DNA of 23,991 bases from DAOTTI01 sp034437795 (GTDB lineage: Bacteria; Chloroflexota; UBA11872; UBA12225), in contig DAOTTI010000024.1 of the NCBI GenBank assembly GCA_034437795.1, positions 1 to 23,991 on the forward strand, in the 5' to 3' direction. The notes under the pieces are model-generated. The model was not told the DNA's origin. It saw only the letters and a program-made list of their open reading frames with translations, and did not search any database. This document shows positions 5,737 through 14,064 of the stretch, piece after piece. How positions within the stretch are numbered: position 1 is the first letter of the stretch; each line of letters begins with the position of its first letter. The position numbers were made by a program, and so were the translations under genes.

Positions 5737-6825
5737 CTACGCCAGGCGCAGGGGCAGGACTCGCTCCACCAGGTGCCGCAGGACGGCCTGGACGCGCGCC
5801 GCCGCAGCGGGATCCGCCGGTGGGACGCCGCTATCGGCGAGGAGAGAGAGATCCGCCGGCCATGCGTCGTTACCGGCCGGCAGGCGCCCCGCTAGAATGG
5901 CCAGCAGCACTGCCCAGCAGCGGGCGGCGTGCTGGGGATGGTAGCCCCCGCTGCCCAGCGCGATCAGGCGCCCGTCGCACAGCTCGTGGGCGAGCTGGTG
6001 CATCCAGGTCGCTACTAACCGGTAGGCGCCGGTGCTCAGGCGCAGGCGCACCAGCGGATCACTGTAATGCCCGTCTACGCCGAAGTTCACCAGCAGCACC
6101 TCCGGCCGGTAGGCCCGTAGCGCGCGGGGCACCACCTGCTCAAAGGCAGTGGCAAACGGGCCATCCCCGGCGTACGCGGGCAGCGTCACGTTGACGTTCA
6201 GGCCAAAGCCGGCGCCCCAGCCCACCTCGTCCACGCTCCCGGTGCGCGGGAAGAACCGGCCATCGTACTGGTGAAAGGAGATGGTGAGGACCGGCTCATC
6301 GTACAGGAGCTCCTGCACGCCGTCTCCATGATGCCCGTCGATATCGACGATCGCCACGCGGCGAAAGCCGTAGTCGCGCTGCAGCCAGCGCACCGCCAGC
6401 ACCACGTCGTTGAAGATGCAGAACCCACTGGTCCGGTCGCGATGGGCGTGATGCAGCCCGCCGCCGGGGTTGAAGACGTGGCAGGCCTGGCCTTCACCGA
6501 TGAGGCGCACCGCGGCCAGGGTCGCGCCCACGGCGGCCAGCGCGCGTTCGAACAGCCCGGGCCAGGCCGGCGTGTCGCGCCGGTCCAGGTAGCCGTGGCC
6601 TTCGGCGGCGCGCTGGCGCACATACTCCACGTACTGGGGCGGATGCACCGCTAGCAGGTCGTCCGGGTCCGCCAAAGGCGGCTGCACCGTGCGCGCCGCG
6701 GCGTCCAGGTCGAGGCGATGGAAGAGCTCCAGGGCCATGCGGTACCGCTGCCAGGACGGCCGCACCGGTGAAAAGCCGCGCCCGTTGTACAACGGGTGGT
6801 AGGTGAGGCAGACCTGGCCTGGCAT
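5737..6825 (-). CDS. Histone deacetylase family protein (AcuC/HDAC-like amidohydrolase)
   Basis: Zn-dependent deacetylase fold of 362 aa, cytoplasmic. Family members remove acetyl groups from lysines, polyamines or acetoin-pathway enzymes; the substrate here is unknown. Visible signatures are FNPGGGLHHAHRD (the His pair of the charge relay), DIDGHHGDG with Zn ligands D163 and H165, the third ligand Asp in NFGVDGHYSDP, and the catalytic Tyr in GSGGYH. All key residues are intact. Start chosen at ATG 6825, preceded by AGAGGA 4 nt upstream; the frame remains open 46 codons further, but that part would run into xseA. It is divergent from xseA across 119 nt, and is not obviously co-transcribed with another enzyme. 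Confidence 0.93.
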   Translation of the reverse strand: MPGQVCLTYHPLYNGRGFSPVRPSWQRYRMALELFHRLDLDAAARTVQPPLADPDDLLAVHPPQYVEYVRQRAAEGHGYLDRRDTPAWPGLFERALAAVGATLAAVRLIGEGQACHVFNPGGGLHHAHRDRTSGFCIFNDVVLAVRWLQRDYGFRRVAIVDIDGHHGDGVQELLYDEPVLTISFHQYDGRFFPRTGSVDEVGWGAGFGLNVNVTLPAYAGDGPFATAFEQVVPRALRAYRPEVLLVNFGVDGHYSDPLVRLRLSTGAYRLVATWMHQLAHELCDGRLIALGSGGYHPQHAARCWAVLLAILAGRLPAGNDAWPADLSLLADSGVPPADPAAAARVQAVLRHLVERVLPLRLA

Positions 6826-6944
6826 CCGTCCTCTATCATACGTGGCTTGGGGGATGCCGGCGCCTGGCCCGCTCCCAGGTCTGGCAGCGCCTCGCGCCCC
6901 GTAGCGAGCGCCGAACCGCAGCATGCGTCGAGCGCGATGAGACA

Positions 6945-8147
6945 ATGATCGATCTGCTCCCATTCTTGCAGCTGGGTCCGCTCACGTTGAGCGTGAGCGA
7001 GGTGACGGCGCACGTCAAGCAGCTGCTGGATGACGACCCGACGCTGAACGACCTCTGGGTGCGGGGGGAGGTCTCCGATCCACGGACCTACGCCTCGGGA
7101 CATACCTACTTCACCCTGAAAGACGGCTTCAGCCAGCTCAAATGCGTCCTCTTCCGGCACAGGGCGCGAGGGCTCGAGCCACTGGAGCACGGGCGCCAGT
7201 ACGTGGTGCGGGGCGCCGTCTCGGTCTATGAGGCGACGGGGGTCTACCAGCTCTACGTGACCGATCACCGTCCCATCGGCCTCGGGGAGCTCTATCAGCA
7301 GTTCGAGCTGGTCAAGGCCAGGCTCCAGGCGGAAGGGCTGTTCGCGCCGGAGCGCAAGCGCCCGCTGCCCCCGTGGCCTCAGCGCATCGGGATCGCCACG
7401 TCGGCGCACGGCGCCGTCCTGCATGACCTCAAGAGCGTGATCGGGCGGCGCTATCCGATTGCTGAGCTGGTGCTGGCGCCCTGCCTGGTACAGGGGGCGG
7501 AGGCGGTGCGCAGCATCGTGGCTAGCCTGGAGGCGCTCAATCAGGCGGCGGTAGACGTCATCATCCTGGCCCGCGGGGGCGGCTCGATCGAGGACCTGTG
7601 GGCCTTCAACGACGAGGCGGTGGCGCGGGCCATCGCCGCCTCGCGGGCGCCCGTGGTCAGCGCCGTCGGCCATGAGACGGACTTCACCATCGCCGACTTC
7701 GTCGCCGACCTCCGCGCGCCGACGCCGTCGGCCGCCGCCGAGCTGGTGGCGCCGGACGGCGGGGCGCTGGACCTGCAGGCCGCAGCGCTGGCGGAGCGGG
7801 CCGGCCGAGCGGTCAAGGCCCAGCTCTGGGTCTGCGCCAGCGATCTGGCCGAGCGGGAGGCGCGCCTGCGCCGCGCCATGGCGGCCGCCCTGGGGCAGGA
7901 GGCACGCCGGCTCGACGCCCTTGAGGCGCGGCTGCGGGCGCTCAGCCCCCTGGCGATCCTGCAGCGCGGCTACGCCGTGGCCCGCGACGCCAATACGCAG
8001 CAGGTGCTCAAGAGCGTGCGCCAGGGCTACGCGGGCCAGCTCATCGACGTGCGCCTGAGTGACGGCACGCTCCGCGCGCAGGTGTCGGCGGTGCGCGCCC
8101 CTGAGAGCCAGGCGGCCGGCTGCCTCCCTGGGATAATCACTGGATGA
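6945..8147 (+). CDS. xseA: Exodeoxyribonuclease VII large subunit
   Basis: Catalytic subunit of exonuclease VII, which degrades single-stranded DNA from both ends and works with many copies of XseB. It has 400 aa, usual for the family. The N-terminal OB fold (~14-110) contains LWVRGEVSD and GHTYFTLKD. The catalytic core has GIATSAHGAVLHDL (149-162), LARGGGSIEDLWAFNDE (208-224) and VGHETDFTIADFVADLRAPT (241-260). A helical coiled region (~265-340) binds small subunits, and the C-terminal strand motif ILQRGYAVARD is present. ATG 6945 is used; its ribosome-binding site is weak. It heads the plus-strand run xseA-xseB-mscS-nadD, with xseB ~90 nt downstream. Confidence 0.97.
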   Translation: MIDLLPFLQLGPLTLSVSEVTAHVKQLLDDDPTLNDLWVRGEVSDPRTYASGHTYFTLKDGFSQLKCVLFRHRARGLEPLEHGRQYVVRGAVSVYEATGVYQLYVTDHRPIGLGELYQQFELVKARLQAEGLFAPERKRPLPPWPQRIGIATSAHGAVLHDLKSVIGRRYPIAELVLAPCLVQGAEAVRSIVASLEALNQAAVDVIILARGGGSIEDLWAFNDEAVARAIAASRAPVVSAVGHETDFTIADFVADLRAPTPSAAAELVAPDGGALDLQAAALAERAGRAVKAQLWVCASDLAEREARLRRAMAAALGQEARRLDALEARLRALSPLAILQRGYAVARDANTQQVLKSVRQGYAGQLIDVRLSDGTLRAQVSAVRAPESQAAGCLPGIITG

Positions 8148-8240
8148 GAACGTGGTGCGTCCGCCAGGTAGCCGGCGCCTCGCCCTCCCTGGGAGCGCGC
8201 GGCGGCGTTCTGCCGGATGCACCGGAAAAAGGCGACAAGC

Positions 8241-8600
8241 ATGTCCATCACACCAGGCTCGCCCCGTTCGGTCGCGATAGAACCAGACGCACCGGCCACA
8301 GATACGAATATGGCCAGTCCTGACCAGCGGCCCGCGTCTGGCGCCACTCCGGACACGGCGCCCGGCACGTTCGGCGCCGCCATGGCGCGCCTGGAGGCGA
8401 TCGTGGCGCGCCTGGAGAGCGATGAGGCAGTGGAGCTTGAGGACGCGATCGCCCTATACGAGGAGGCCGTGGCCCTGGCCCGCGCCTGCCGCGCGCAGCT
8501 GGCCCGCGCCCAGCTGCGGCTGACCGAGCTGGCGGTCGAGGCCCATAACGGAGTTGACGCGCCGCGTCCGGCGGACCCCGGGACCGGCGGGGCGCAGTAA
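8241..8600 (+). CDS. xseB: Exodeoxyribonuclease VII small subunit
   Basis: XseB packs on the coiled region of XseA to form exonuclease VII. Residues ~43-100 (119-aa version) match the family: TFGAAMARLEAIVARLES, then LEDAIALYEEAVALARACRAQL. The first ~40 residues are a Pro/Ala/Thr-rich extension not seen in most XseB proteins (usually 70-90 aa). Starts at ATG 8217, 8241 or 8310 are in frame. ATG 8241 is preferred because AGG lies 8 nt before it. The position right after xseA supports the call. Confidence 0.9.
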   Translation: MSITPGSPRSVAIEPDAPATDTNMASPDQRPASGATPDTAPGTFGAAMARLEAIVARLESDEAVELEDAIALYEEAVALARACRAQLARAQLRLTELAVEAHNGVDAPRPADPGTGGAQ

Positions 8601-8771
8601 CAGTCGAGTTCTGCCGGCCGGTCCCGCAACGGGCGGGGGTGCGTGAGGGTACCCGCTGCGCCCAGGGCCGGCGGGGCGCACTGGCCACCGGCCGCGGCGC
8701 GGCCCTGCTCCGGCCTTGCTTCGGGACCGTCTAGCCGGGCCGAGGCACGAGTGACCGCAGATTGAGGAGCA

Positions 8772-9572
8772 ATGAGCGCGGACCTGCAGTACTTCTGGAA
8801 CGAGCAGATCGTCGTCCAGGCCGGTCCGCTGGCCGCTAGGCTGGCGCTGGCCATCGTGGCGCTCCTGGTGGTGCTGGTGAGCGCGCGCCTGGCTCTGGGC
8901 GCCGAACGGCGGGCGCTGGCCCGCACACGCGCGCACCCCAACGCGCGCCTGCTGGTCGACCGGCTGATCGAGTTCGGCTTCATCGTCCTGGCGGCCGTGT
9001 GGGTGCTCTCCATCCTGGGCGTGCAGGTCACGGGGCTGGTGGCCCTGCTGGGGGTCGTCGGCCTGGCCGTCAGCCTTGCGCTGCAGGACGTGCTGAAGAA
9101 CCTGGTGGCGGGGCTGTACATCCTTATCGAGCGCCCGTTCACGATCGGCGAGCAGATCGACTTCAAGACCTTCTCCGGTGTGGTCGAGACCATCGAGCTG
9201 CGGACCACCGCCCTGCGCACCGCCACCGGCCAGCGCGTGATCATTCCCAACGCCATGCTCTTTGCCGACGCCCTGGTGAACCGCAGCGTCTATGGCCGCC
9301 AGCTGGTCAAGCTGCGGGTGGCGCTGCCGCTGCCCGACGAACGGCGGGCAGCGGAGCTGGCGAGGCAGGTGGCCTGCGCCATTCAGGACCTTGGCACGGC
9401 CACGGCCCGGGACGGCGGGGGCCCCACCGTGCTGGTGGAGGCGCTGGGCAAGGACAAGCTGACGCTGCGGGCGGAGTTCTGGGCGCCGGACGCGAGAACG
9501 GTCGCGCCGGAGGCCGTGTGGGCGGTGCACCGCCTGCTGCCGGAGGCAGAGATCACGGTGCTCGAGTCGTAG
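8772..9572 (+). CDS. mscS: Small-conductance mechanosensitive channel (MscS family)
   Basis: Inner-membrane channel that opens on hypo-osmotic stress to release solutes. It has 266 aa, close to E. coli MscS (286). Three membrane helices are visible: ~17-42, 66-84 and the pore helix 88-115, rich in Gly/Ala (VALLGVVGLAVSLALQDVLKN). The beta domain follows with RPFTIGEQIDF, GVVETIELRTTALRTATGQ and the family signature VIIPNAMLF (156-164). ATG 8772 has a good GAGGAG two nt upstream. nadD follows 13 nt downstream, so the two are probably co-transcribed. Confidence 0.94.
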   Translation: MSADLQYFWNEQIVVQAGPLAARLALAIVALLVVLVSARLALGAERRALARTRAHPNARLLVDRLIEFGFIVLAAVWVLSILGVQVTGLVALLGVVGLAVSLALQDVLKNLVAGLYILIERPFTIGEQIDFKTFSGVVETIELRTTALRTATGQRVIIPNAMLFADALVNRSVYGRQLVKLRVALPLPDERRAAELARQVACAIQDLGTATARDGGGPTVLVEALGKDKLTLRAEFWAPDARTVAPEAVWAVHRLLPEAEITVLES

Positions 9573-9585
9573 GCATCGGGGGCGA

Positions 9586-10254
9586 ATGCCGGTGGAAGCG
9601 ACGCAGTCTCAAGGCCGGCCGGCCCGGCGCAAGCGCATTGGCGTGCTGGGAGGCACCTTCGATCCCATCCACTACGGGCACCTGTTCTCGACCGAGGTGG
9701 CGGCCGCCGGCGCCTGCCTGGATCAGGTCCTGCTGGTGCCGGCCAGCCAGTCGCCCCTCAAGCCCGGGGCGGCGGCCGCGGCCCATCACCGCGTGGCCAT
9801 GGCGCGCCTGGCGGCGGCCGGAAACCCCCTGCTGTGGGTGGACACGATCGATGTCGATCGCCCGCCCCCATCGTACACAGTAGATACGGTGAGCCTGCTG
9901 CAGGAGCGCTATCCGGACGCGGACCTGTTCCTGATCCTGGGGGCCGATGCGCTGCAGGACTTCATGGAATGGCGGGAGCCGGAGCGCCTGCTGGACCTGT
10001 GCCGGCTGATCGTCGTCGCGCGCCCGGGATATCGCCTGGAGGTGCCGGCGCCCGTCGTCGCCGCCCTCGGCCCGCGCGTGCAGCGCATCCAGCTGCAGCC
10101 AATGCCCCTGCTGGAGATCTCCTCCACCGACCTGCGCCGGCGGTTCGGCGCCGGCGAGCCGGTCCGCTACCTGCTGCCGGACGCCGTCGAGGAGTACGTG
10201 CGGGCACACGGGCTCTACGGGGCCGCCCCGCGGCGGCCGGGCGCCTGCCGGTAA
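9586..10254 (+). CDS. nadD: Nicotinate-nucleotide adenylyltransferase
   Basis: Transfers AMP from ATP to nicotinate mononucleotide in NAD synthesis. It has 222 aa. The nucleotidyltransferase signature GVLGGTFDPIHYGH is at 19-32, with H29 and H32 the phosphate-binding histidines. ILGADALQDFMEWRE is the family's substrate-binding segment, and ISSTDLRRR (178-186) is the second ATP motif. The first ~15 residues (Gln/Arg-rich) are an extension before the fold. The start lies 13 nt after mscS with GGGGGCGA before it. In many bacteria nadD is followed directly by rsfS; here a 260-nt repeat-bearing spacer separates them. Confidence 0.96.
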   Translation: MPVEATQSQGRPARRKRIGVLGGTFDPIHYGHLFSTEVAAAGACLDQVLLVPASQSPLKPGAAAAAHHRVAMARLAAAGNPLLWVDTIDVDRPPPSYTVDTVSLLQERYPDADLFLILGADALQDFMEWREPERLLDLCRLIVVARPGYRLEVPAPVVAALGPRVQRIQLQPMPLLEISSTDLRRRFGAGEPVRYLLPDAVEEYVRAHGLYGAAPRRPGACR

Positions 10255-10263
10255 GCGAGGCGT

Positions 10264-10372
10264 CCCTCTCCCATGGCGAGAGGGTTAGGGCGAGGGCACC
10301 TCTAGTCCCCTCGCCCATAGGGAGAGGGCGAGGGTCAGGGCTCTTCCCTTTCCCTCTGGGAGAGGGTGAGGA
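10264..10372. repeat. Palindromic CCCTCTCCC-family repeat cluster
   Basis: Three tandem members: CCCTCTCCC-ATG-GCGAGAGGG (10264-10284), CCCCTCGCCC-ATA-GGGAGAGGGCG (about 10307-10330) and TTCCCTCTGGGAGAGGGTGAGG (about 10350-10371), with TTAGGGCGAGGG and AGGGTCAGGG linkers. They separate nadD from the rsfS promoter. Confidence 0.8.
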
Positions 10373-10473
10373 TGAGTGCTCCACTCATGAAGAATCCACG
10401 CCGGCGGCACCGGACGTGCATCAACCACGGAGCGGACGGTTGGTGGCCGCCGGCCCCGCCATCCAGATGACGG

Positions 10474-10482
10474 TGCTATACT
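10474..10482 (+). promoter_or_regulatory. Extended -10 promoter of rsfS
   Basis: TGCTATACT is an extended -10 (TGn + TATACT at 10477-10482). No clear -35 is seen, as is tolerated with an extended -10. Transcription would begin near 10489, 26 nt before the rsfS ATG. Confidence 0.55.
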
Positions 10483-10514
10483 GACGCACAAGCAGTCCGG
10501 TCGACGAACGAGGT

Positions 10515-10970
10515 ATGGCAGAACCGCACCCGGAAGAGCAGACGGCGGCCCCGCCGCGTGGCCGGCCAGCCGCCACTGCGCGTGCGCCGCGGCCGGCGCC
10601 GGGCGGGCGGGCGCAGCCGGCGCCACTGGCCTTGGCCAAAGAAATCGTCCAGATCGCCTCAGACAAGGGCGCCTCGGACATCCTGCTGATGGACATCCGC
10701 AAGCTGTCCATCATCGCCGACTTCTTCGTGATCTGCAGCGGGGATAACCCGCGCCAGATCCGCGCCATCCATCGCGGCATCAGGGAGGGGCTGGACGAGC
10801 AGTTTGACGTGGAGCCGCTGAACGAGTCCGGCGCCGACCAGGAGCAGGCGGGCTGGGTGGTGATGGACTATGGCGGTGTGATCGTGCACATCTTCTCCCC
10901 TGCGATGCGGGAGTTCTATGGATTGGAGCGACTGTGGCGGGAAGCTGCTACGCTACTACGGATGCAATAG
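10515..10970 (+). CDS. rsfS: Ribosomal silencing factor RsfS
   Basis: RsfS binds ribosomal protein uL14 on the large subunit and blocks subunit joining in slow growth. Residues ~38-151 carry the family core: LAKEIVQIASDKGASDILLMDI, ADFFVICSGDNPRQIRAI, and the C-terminal GWVVMDYGGVIVHIF and FYGLERLW. The first ~37 residues are a Pro/Ala/Arg-rich extension, so at 151 aa it is longer than the usual 105-130. GAGG just before the ATG (spacing short) is the only ribosome site. It has its own extended -10 promoter. Confidence 0.95.
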   Translation: MAEPHPEEQTAAPPRGRPAATARAPRPAPGGRAQPAPLALAKEIVQIASDKGASDILLMDIRKLSIIADFFVICSGDNPRQIRAIHRGIREGLDEQFDVEPLNESGADQEQAGWVVMDYGGVIVHIFSPAMREFYGLERLWREAATLLRMQ

Positions 10971-11063
10971 ATGCGGCCGCCGTGGCGGCGCACGGTACTG
11001 GTACAGGCGACGGGAGAGGCCGCACCGGCGGGCCAGCAGTCCAGCAGGCGTAGGAGCGAGCGA

Positions 11064-11261
11064 GTGAAGGACGAGCGAGGCGGAGGCCTGGCCGGCAATC
11101 AGTTTTTCCTCATCGGCATCCTGATCGGGAGCGCCGCCGGGCTCGCATTGGGATCGGCCCTTGGGTTCGAGCTGCGGCCCGACAACATCCGTGCGCTCCG
11201 GAAGATGCTCCGCCGCCTGATGGGGCACGAGGACCGGCCACACTACGACCTGATGGTGTAA
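11064..11261 (+). CDS. Small YtxH-like membrane protein
   Basis: Sixty-five residues: a charged head (MKDERGGG), one Gly/Ala-rich membrane segment (~13-35, FFLIGILIGSAAGLALG...), then a basic amphipathic tail (RALRKMLRRLMG). This layout resembles YtxH-like stress-associated proteins, but the match is by pattern only. Start chosen at GTG 11064 with AGGAG 7 nt upstream; an ATG at 10971 is in frame but would add an implausible Arg/Gln-rich leader. It is ~90 nt after rsfS and converges with mutS2. Confidence 0.65.
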   Translation: MKDERGGGLAGNQFFLIGILIGSAAGLALGSALGFELRPDNIRALRKMLRRLMGHEDRPHYDLMV

Positions 11262-11326
11262 CCAGACCGGCCGGCCTCCAGCCGCGACCATTGCACCTTG
11301 AACGTTAAACCTGCCGGAGGCAGCGC

Positions 11327-13903
11327 CTACACGGCCAGCTTGGCGATCGTGGCCCCTTCCCCGCCTTCCATCGGGCCGGCAGGCTCATAGGCATGTACCA
11401 TCGGGCTCCGGGCCAGGTAGTCGCGAATGATCTGGCGCAGGACCCCCGTCCCTTTGCCGTGGATGATCCGCACGTAGGGCATGCCGGCGAGGAAGGCGTC
11501 GCTGAGATAGCGCTCGACGCGCGGGACCACGTCGTCGGCCCGCGTGCCGCGGACGTCGATCTCCATCTGGACTGACCTGGCCGGGGGCAGGCGTACCGGC
11601 GGCTCGGCCGGCCGCGCGGCGCGCGGGGCGAGATGTCCCGCACCGGCGCGCTCATCGGCCTCGCGTCTGGTCACACGCCTGAGCTCGCGCACCTGGGCGC
11701 GCGTGCGCAGGTTACCCAACTGCACCTCCACCTCCCCCCGTTCGTCCGGATCGCTGACCACGCGTCCAACGGCATTCAGCCGGCGCACCTCCACACGGTC
11801 GCCGATCCCCAGCGGGCGATCGTCCTCGGCGGCGCCGGCCCGCTGGGACCGCGACACGGGGCGGGCAGCGATCTCCTGCGCCGCCACCTGCATCTCCTTC
11901 GCGCTCTGCGCCACGGCCAGCCGGTCGCCTCCCGCAGCGGCCACGCGGTGCTCCGCCCGCCGGATGCGCTCACGAGCCTCCGCCAGCAGGGCCTCCGCCT
12001 CCCGCTGCGCCGCTTCCAGGGCCGCCGCCCGCTCGTCCTCGATCTGCTCCAGGCGCCGCTGCAGCGCCTGCCGCCCGCGCTCGGCCTCCGCCCGCGCCCG
12101 CTCGGCCGCCTCGAGCGCCTGGCGGGCGGCCTCGCGCTCGTCCTGGATGGCGTGCAGCAGCTGCTCGATCTGCATGCTGGACGGGGCGAGCAGCGCCCGC
12201 GCCTGCTCCAGGATTGGAGCGGCGAGGCCGAGACGCTGGGCGATGGCCAGGGCATTGCTCCGCCCGGGCAGGCCAATGACCAGGCGGTACGTCGGGCGGA
12301 GCGTCTCCACGTCGAACTCGACGCTGGCGTTCTGTATCCCCGGCTGCTGGTGAGCGAAGGCCTTGAGCTCGGAGTAGTGCGTGGTGGCGATGGTGCGCAC
12401 CCCGCGCTCGACCAGGTGCGAGAGCAGGGCGCGCGCTAGGGCCGAGCCTTCCTGCGGATCGGTGCCGGCCCCGAGCTCGTCCAGCAGCACCAGGGAGCGC
12501 TCATCGGCGCGGGCGAGGATGCGCACGATGTTCGTCATGTGCGACGAGAACGTGGACAGGCTCTGCTCGATGCTCTGCTCGTCGCCGATGTCGGCGAAAA
12601 TCTGGTCGAAGACGGCTACCGATGAGCCGGGCGCCGCCGGAATGTGCAAGCCGGCCTGGGCCATCAGGTGCAGCAGGCCTACCGTCTTGAGGGCGACCGT
12701 CTTGCCGCCGGTATTGGGCCCCGTGATAACCAGGGCGATCACGTCCTTCTTGGACGCGCCGCTAACCGCATCAGCCTCGGAGGCGCCGCCGTCCAGACCG
12801 CCGCCGCGCGTGGCCTCTCCCGCCACGAGATCGCCGCGGGCGTGCGCAAGAGAGCCGGCTGGCGCCACGCCATGGCTCTCGTCCCCCCTCTCCGCATCGC
12901 CGCGTCCCCGCGTCTCCCCTTGGCCGGGGGGCGGGCCGGTCCCGAGCCAGACGTCGATAGGGACCACGTCCCCGACCAGCAGCGGATGGCGCGCCTGGAT
13001 CAGGCGGAAGCAATAGGCCTCTTCCAGCGCCGGCTCGACGGCGCGCAGGGCCAGGGCGTACTTCGCTTTGGCCAGGGCCAGATCGATGCTGGCGAGCGCG
13101 TGGACTGCGGCGATGATGCGATCAGCATGCTGCCCGACCAGGCCGGAGAGGTGGCGCAGGACGCGCTCGATCTCCTTCTCCTCCTCGATCTGTAGGTGCC
13201 GCCACTCGTTGTTGAGCTCCACCGCCGCCAGCGGCTCCATGAAGACCGTCGCCCCGCTGGCCGACGCGTCGTGCACGATGCCGCGGAACTGGTTGCGCGC
13301 CTCAGCGCGGATGGGAATGACGTAGCGCCCGGCGCGCATGGTGATGATCGGCTCCTGCGCCACGCCCTGCGCCGCTGCAGCATCGACGATGCGCTGGAGC
13401 GCCTCCATCAAGCGGTTGTAGGCGGCGCGTAGCTGCGACCGGATCCGGGCCAGCTGCGGTGAGGCCGTGTCCAGGATCTGGCCGCGATCGTCGATGCTCT
13501 CCTTGATAGCGCGGGCGACCACGGGGCAAGGGTCGATGGTCTGGGCGGTGGCAGCGAGCAGCGGCAGACGGTCCGCGACGCCGGCCAGTGCGCTCCGCAC
13601 GTAGGCGCCGCTCTCCAGGGTGTCGCGCACGTCGAGCAGGACCTCTGGCTCCAGCGTCACCCCGCGGCCGGCATGCTCGGCCGGCGCCCGAACGTCGTGC
13701 GCGCGCCGCACCGAGAACTCGGGCTGCAGCTCCAGCAGCAGCCGGGCCTCGGTCGTCTCCTGCAGCGCCCGCTGCACCACCGCCCGGCTATTGCTCGGCT
13801 CAAGGGCCAGCGCCAGCTCGCGGCCAGCGGCAAACGACGTCCGCTCGGCCAGACGCTCGCGGATCTTGTCGAACTCCAGGACGCTCAGCGTACGGGCATC
13901 CAT
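11327..13903 (-). CDS. mutS2: Endonuclease MutS2 (Smr-domain MutS homologue)
   Basis: An 858-aa MutS2. In other species it limits recombination and/or rescues collided ribosomes. The N-terminal core/lever starts at TLSVLEFDKIRERLAERT and includes the clamp (~130-310, ITMRAGRYVIPI). The ATPase has Walker A GPNTGGKT (395-402) and Walker B LVLLDELGAGTDP (~465-477). An Ala/Arg/Glu coiled coil (~580-690) follows. The C-terminal Smr domain (~776-858) has EIDVRG and HGKGTGVLR. Start at ATG 13903, matching the family N-terminus; the upstream open frame is only antisense to pheT. Odd: residues ~322-388, just before Walker A, are a low-complexity insert absent from typical MutS2 and related to the dispersed repeats. 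It follows the pheST terminator. Confidence 0.95.
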   Translation of the reverse strand: MDARTLSVLEFDKIRERLAERTSFAAGRELALALEPSNSRAVVQRALQETTEARLLLELQPEFSVRRAHDVRAPAEHAGRGVTLEPEVLLDVRDTLESGAYVRSALAGVADRLPLLAATAQTIDPCPVVARAIKESIDDRGQILDTASPQLARIRSQLRAAYNRLMEALQRIVDAAAAQGVAQEPIITMRAGRYVIPIRAEARNQFRGIVHDASASGATVFMEPLAAVELNNEWRHLQIEEEKEIERVLRHLSGLVGQHADRIIAAVHALASIDLALAKAKYALALRAVEPALEEAYCFRLIQARHPLLVGDVVPIDVWLGTGPPPGQGETRGRGDAERGDESHGVAPAGSLAHARGDLVAGEATRGGGLDGGASEADAVSGASKKDVIALVITGPNTGGKTVALKTVGLLHLMAQAGLHIPAAPGSSVAVFDQIFADIGDEQSIEQSLSTFSSHMTNIVRILARADERSLVLLDELGAGTDPQEGSALARALLSHLVERGVRTIATTHYSELKAFAHQQPGIQNASVEFDVETLRPTYRLVIGLPGRSNALAIAQRLGLAAPILEQARALLAPSSMQIEQLLHAIQDEREAARQALEAAERARAEAERGRQALQRRLEQIEDERAAALEAAQREAEALLAEARERIRRAEHRVAAAGGDRLAVAQSAKEMQVAAQEIAARPVSRSQRAGAAEDDRPLGIGDRVEVRRLNAVGRVVSDPDERGEVEVQLGNLRTRAQVRELRRVTRREADERAGAGHLAPRAARPAEPPVRLPPARSVQMEIDVRGTRADDVVPRVERYLSDAFLAGMPYVRIIHGKGTGVLRQIIRDYLARSPMVHAYEPAGPMEGGEGATIAKLAV
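12738..12938. repeat. In-frame repeat-derived insert in mutS2
   Basis: Plus-strand 12868-12925 (TGGCGCCACGCCATGG, CCCCTCTCCGCATC, CCGCGTCCCCGCGTCT) resembles 19857-19920 upstream of rpmI, which shares TGGCGCCA and CCCCTCTCCGCATC in the same order, and the GACGCGG minisatellite of ispG on the other strand. The rest (12738-12867) is Gly/Ala-rich low complexity. It adds ~65 residues without breaking the frame. Confidence 0.65.
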
Positions 13904-13979
13904 CGTGGCCCATCCTGAACCGGTGCCGCCGTCAGTCCCCAGAACGGTAGTTGGGCCCCCAAGACAGGGAGCAGCCCTC

Positions 13980-14014
13980 AAAACGGAAGGAGCACGCCTG
14001 AGGCGTGCCTCCGT
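13980..14014 (-). terminator. Terminator after pheT
   Basis: On the minus strand, ACGGAGGCACGCC-TCA-GGCGTGC...TTCCGT followed by TTTT (13980-13983). The stem is a 6-bp CACGCC/GGCGTG core with GG/CC and ACGGA/TCCGT outer pairs and small bulges. It ends the ysgA-pheS-pheT transcript before mutS2. Confidence 0.75.
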
Positions 14015-14064
14015 AACAGTTCCGTAAAAGTGTAGCCGGAAAGGGCCGGGGCCGCGCGGGCGCG

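Noticed and set aside
6651..8222. Long minus-strand frame opposite xseA, and other antisense frames around mscS and nadD
   Set aside because: All are mirrored by genes with intact family motifs; none shows a recognisable fold or ribosome site.
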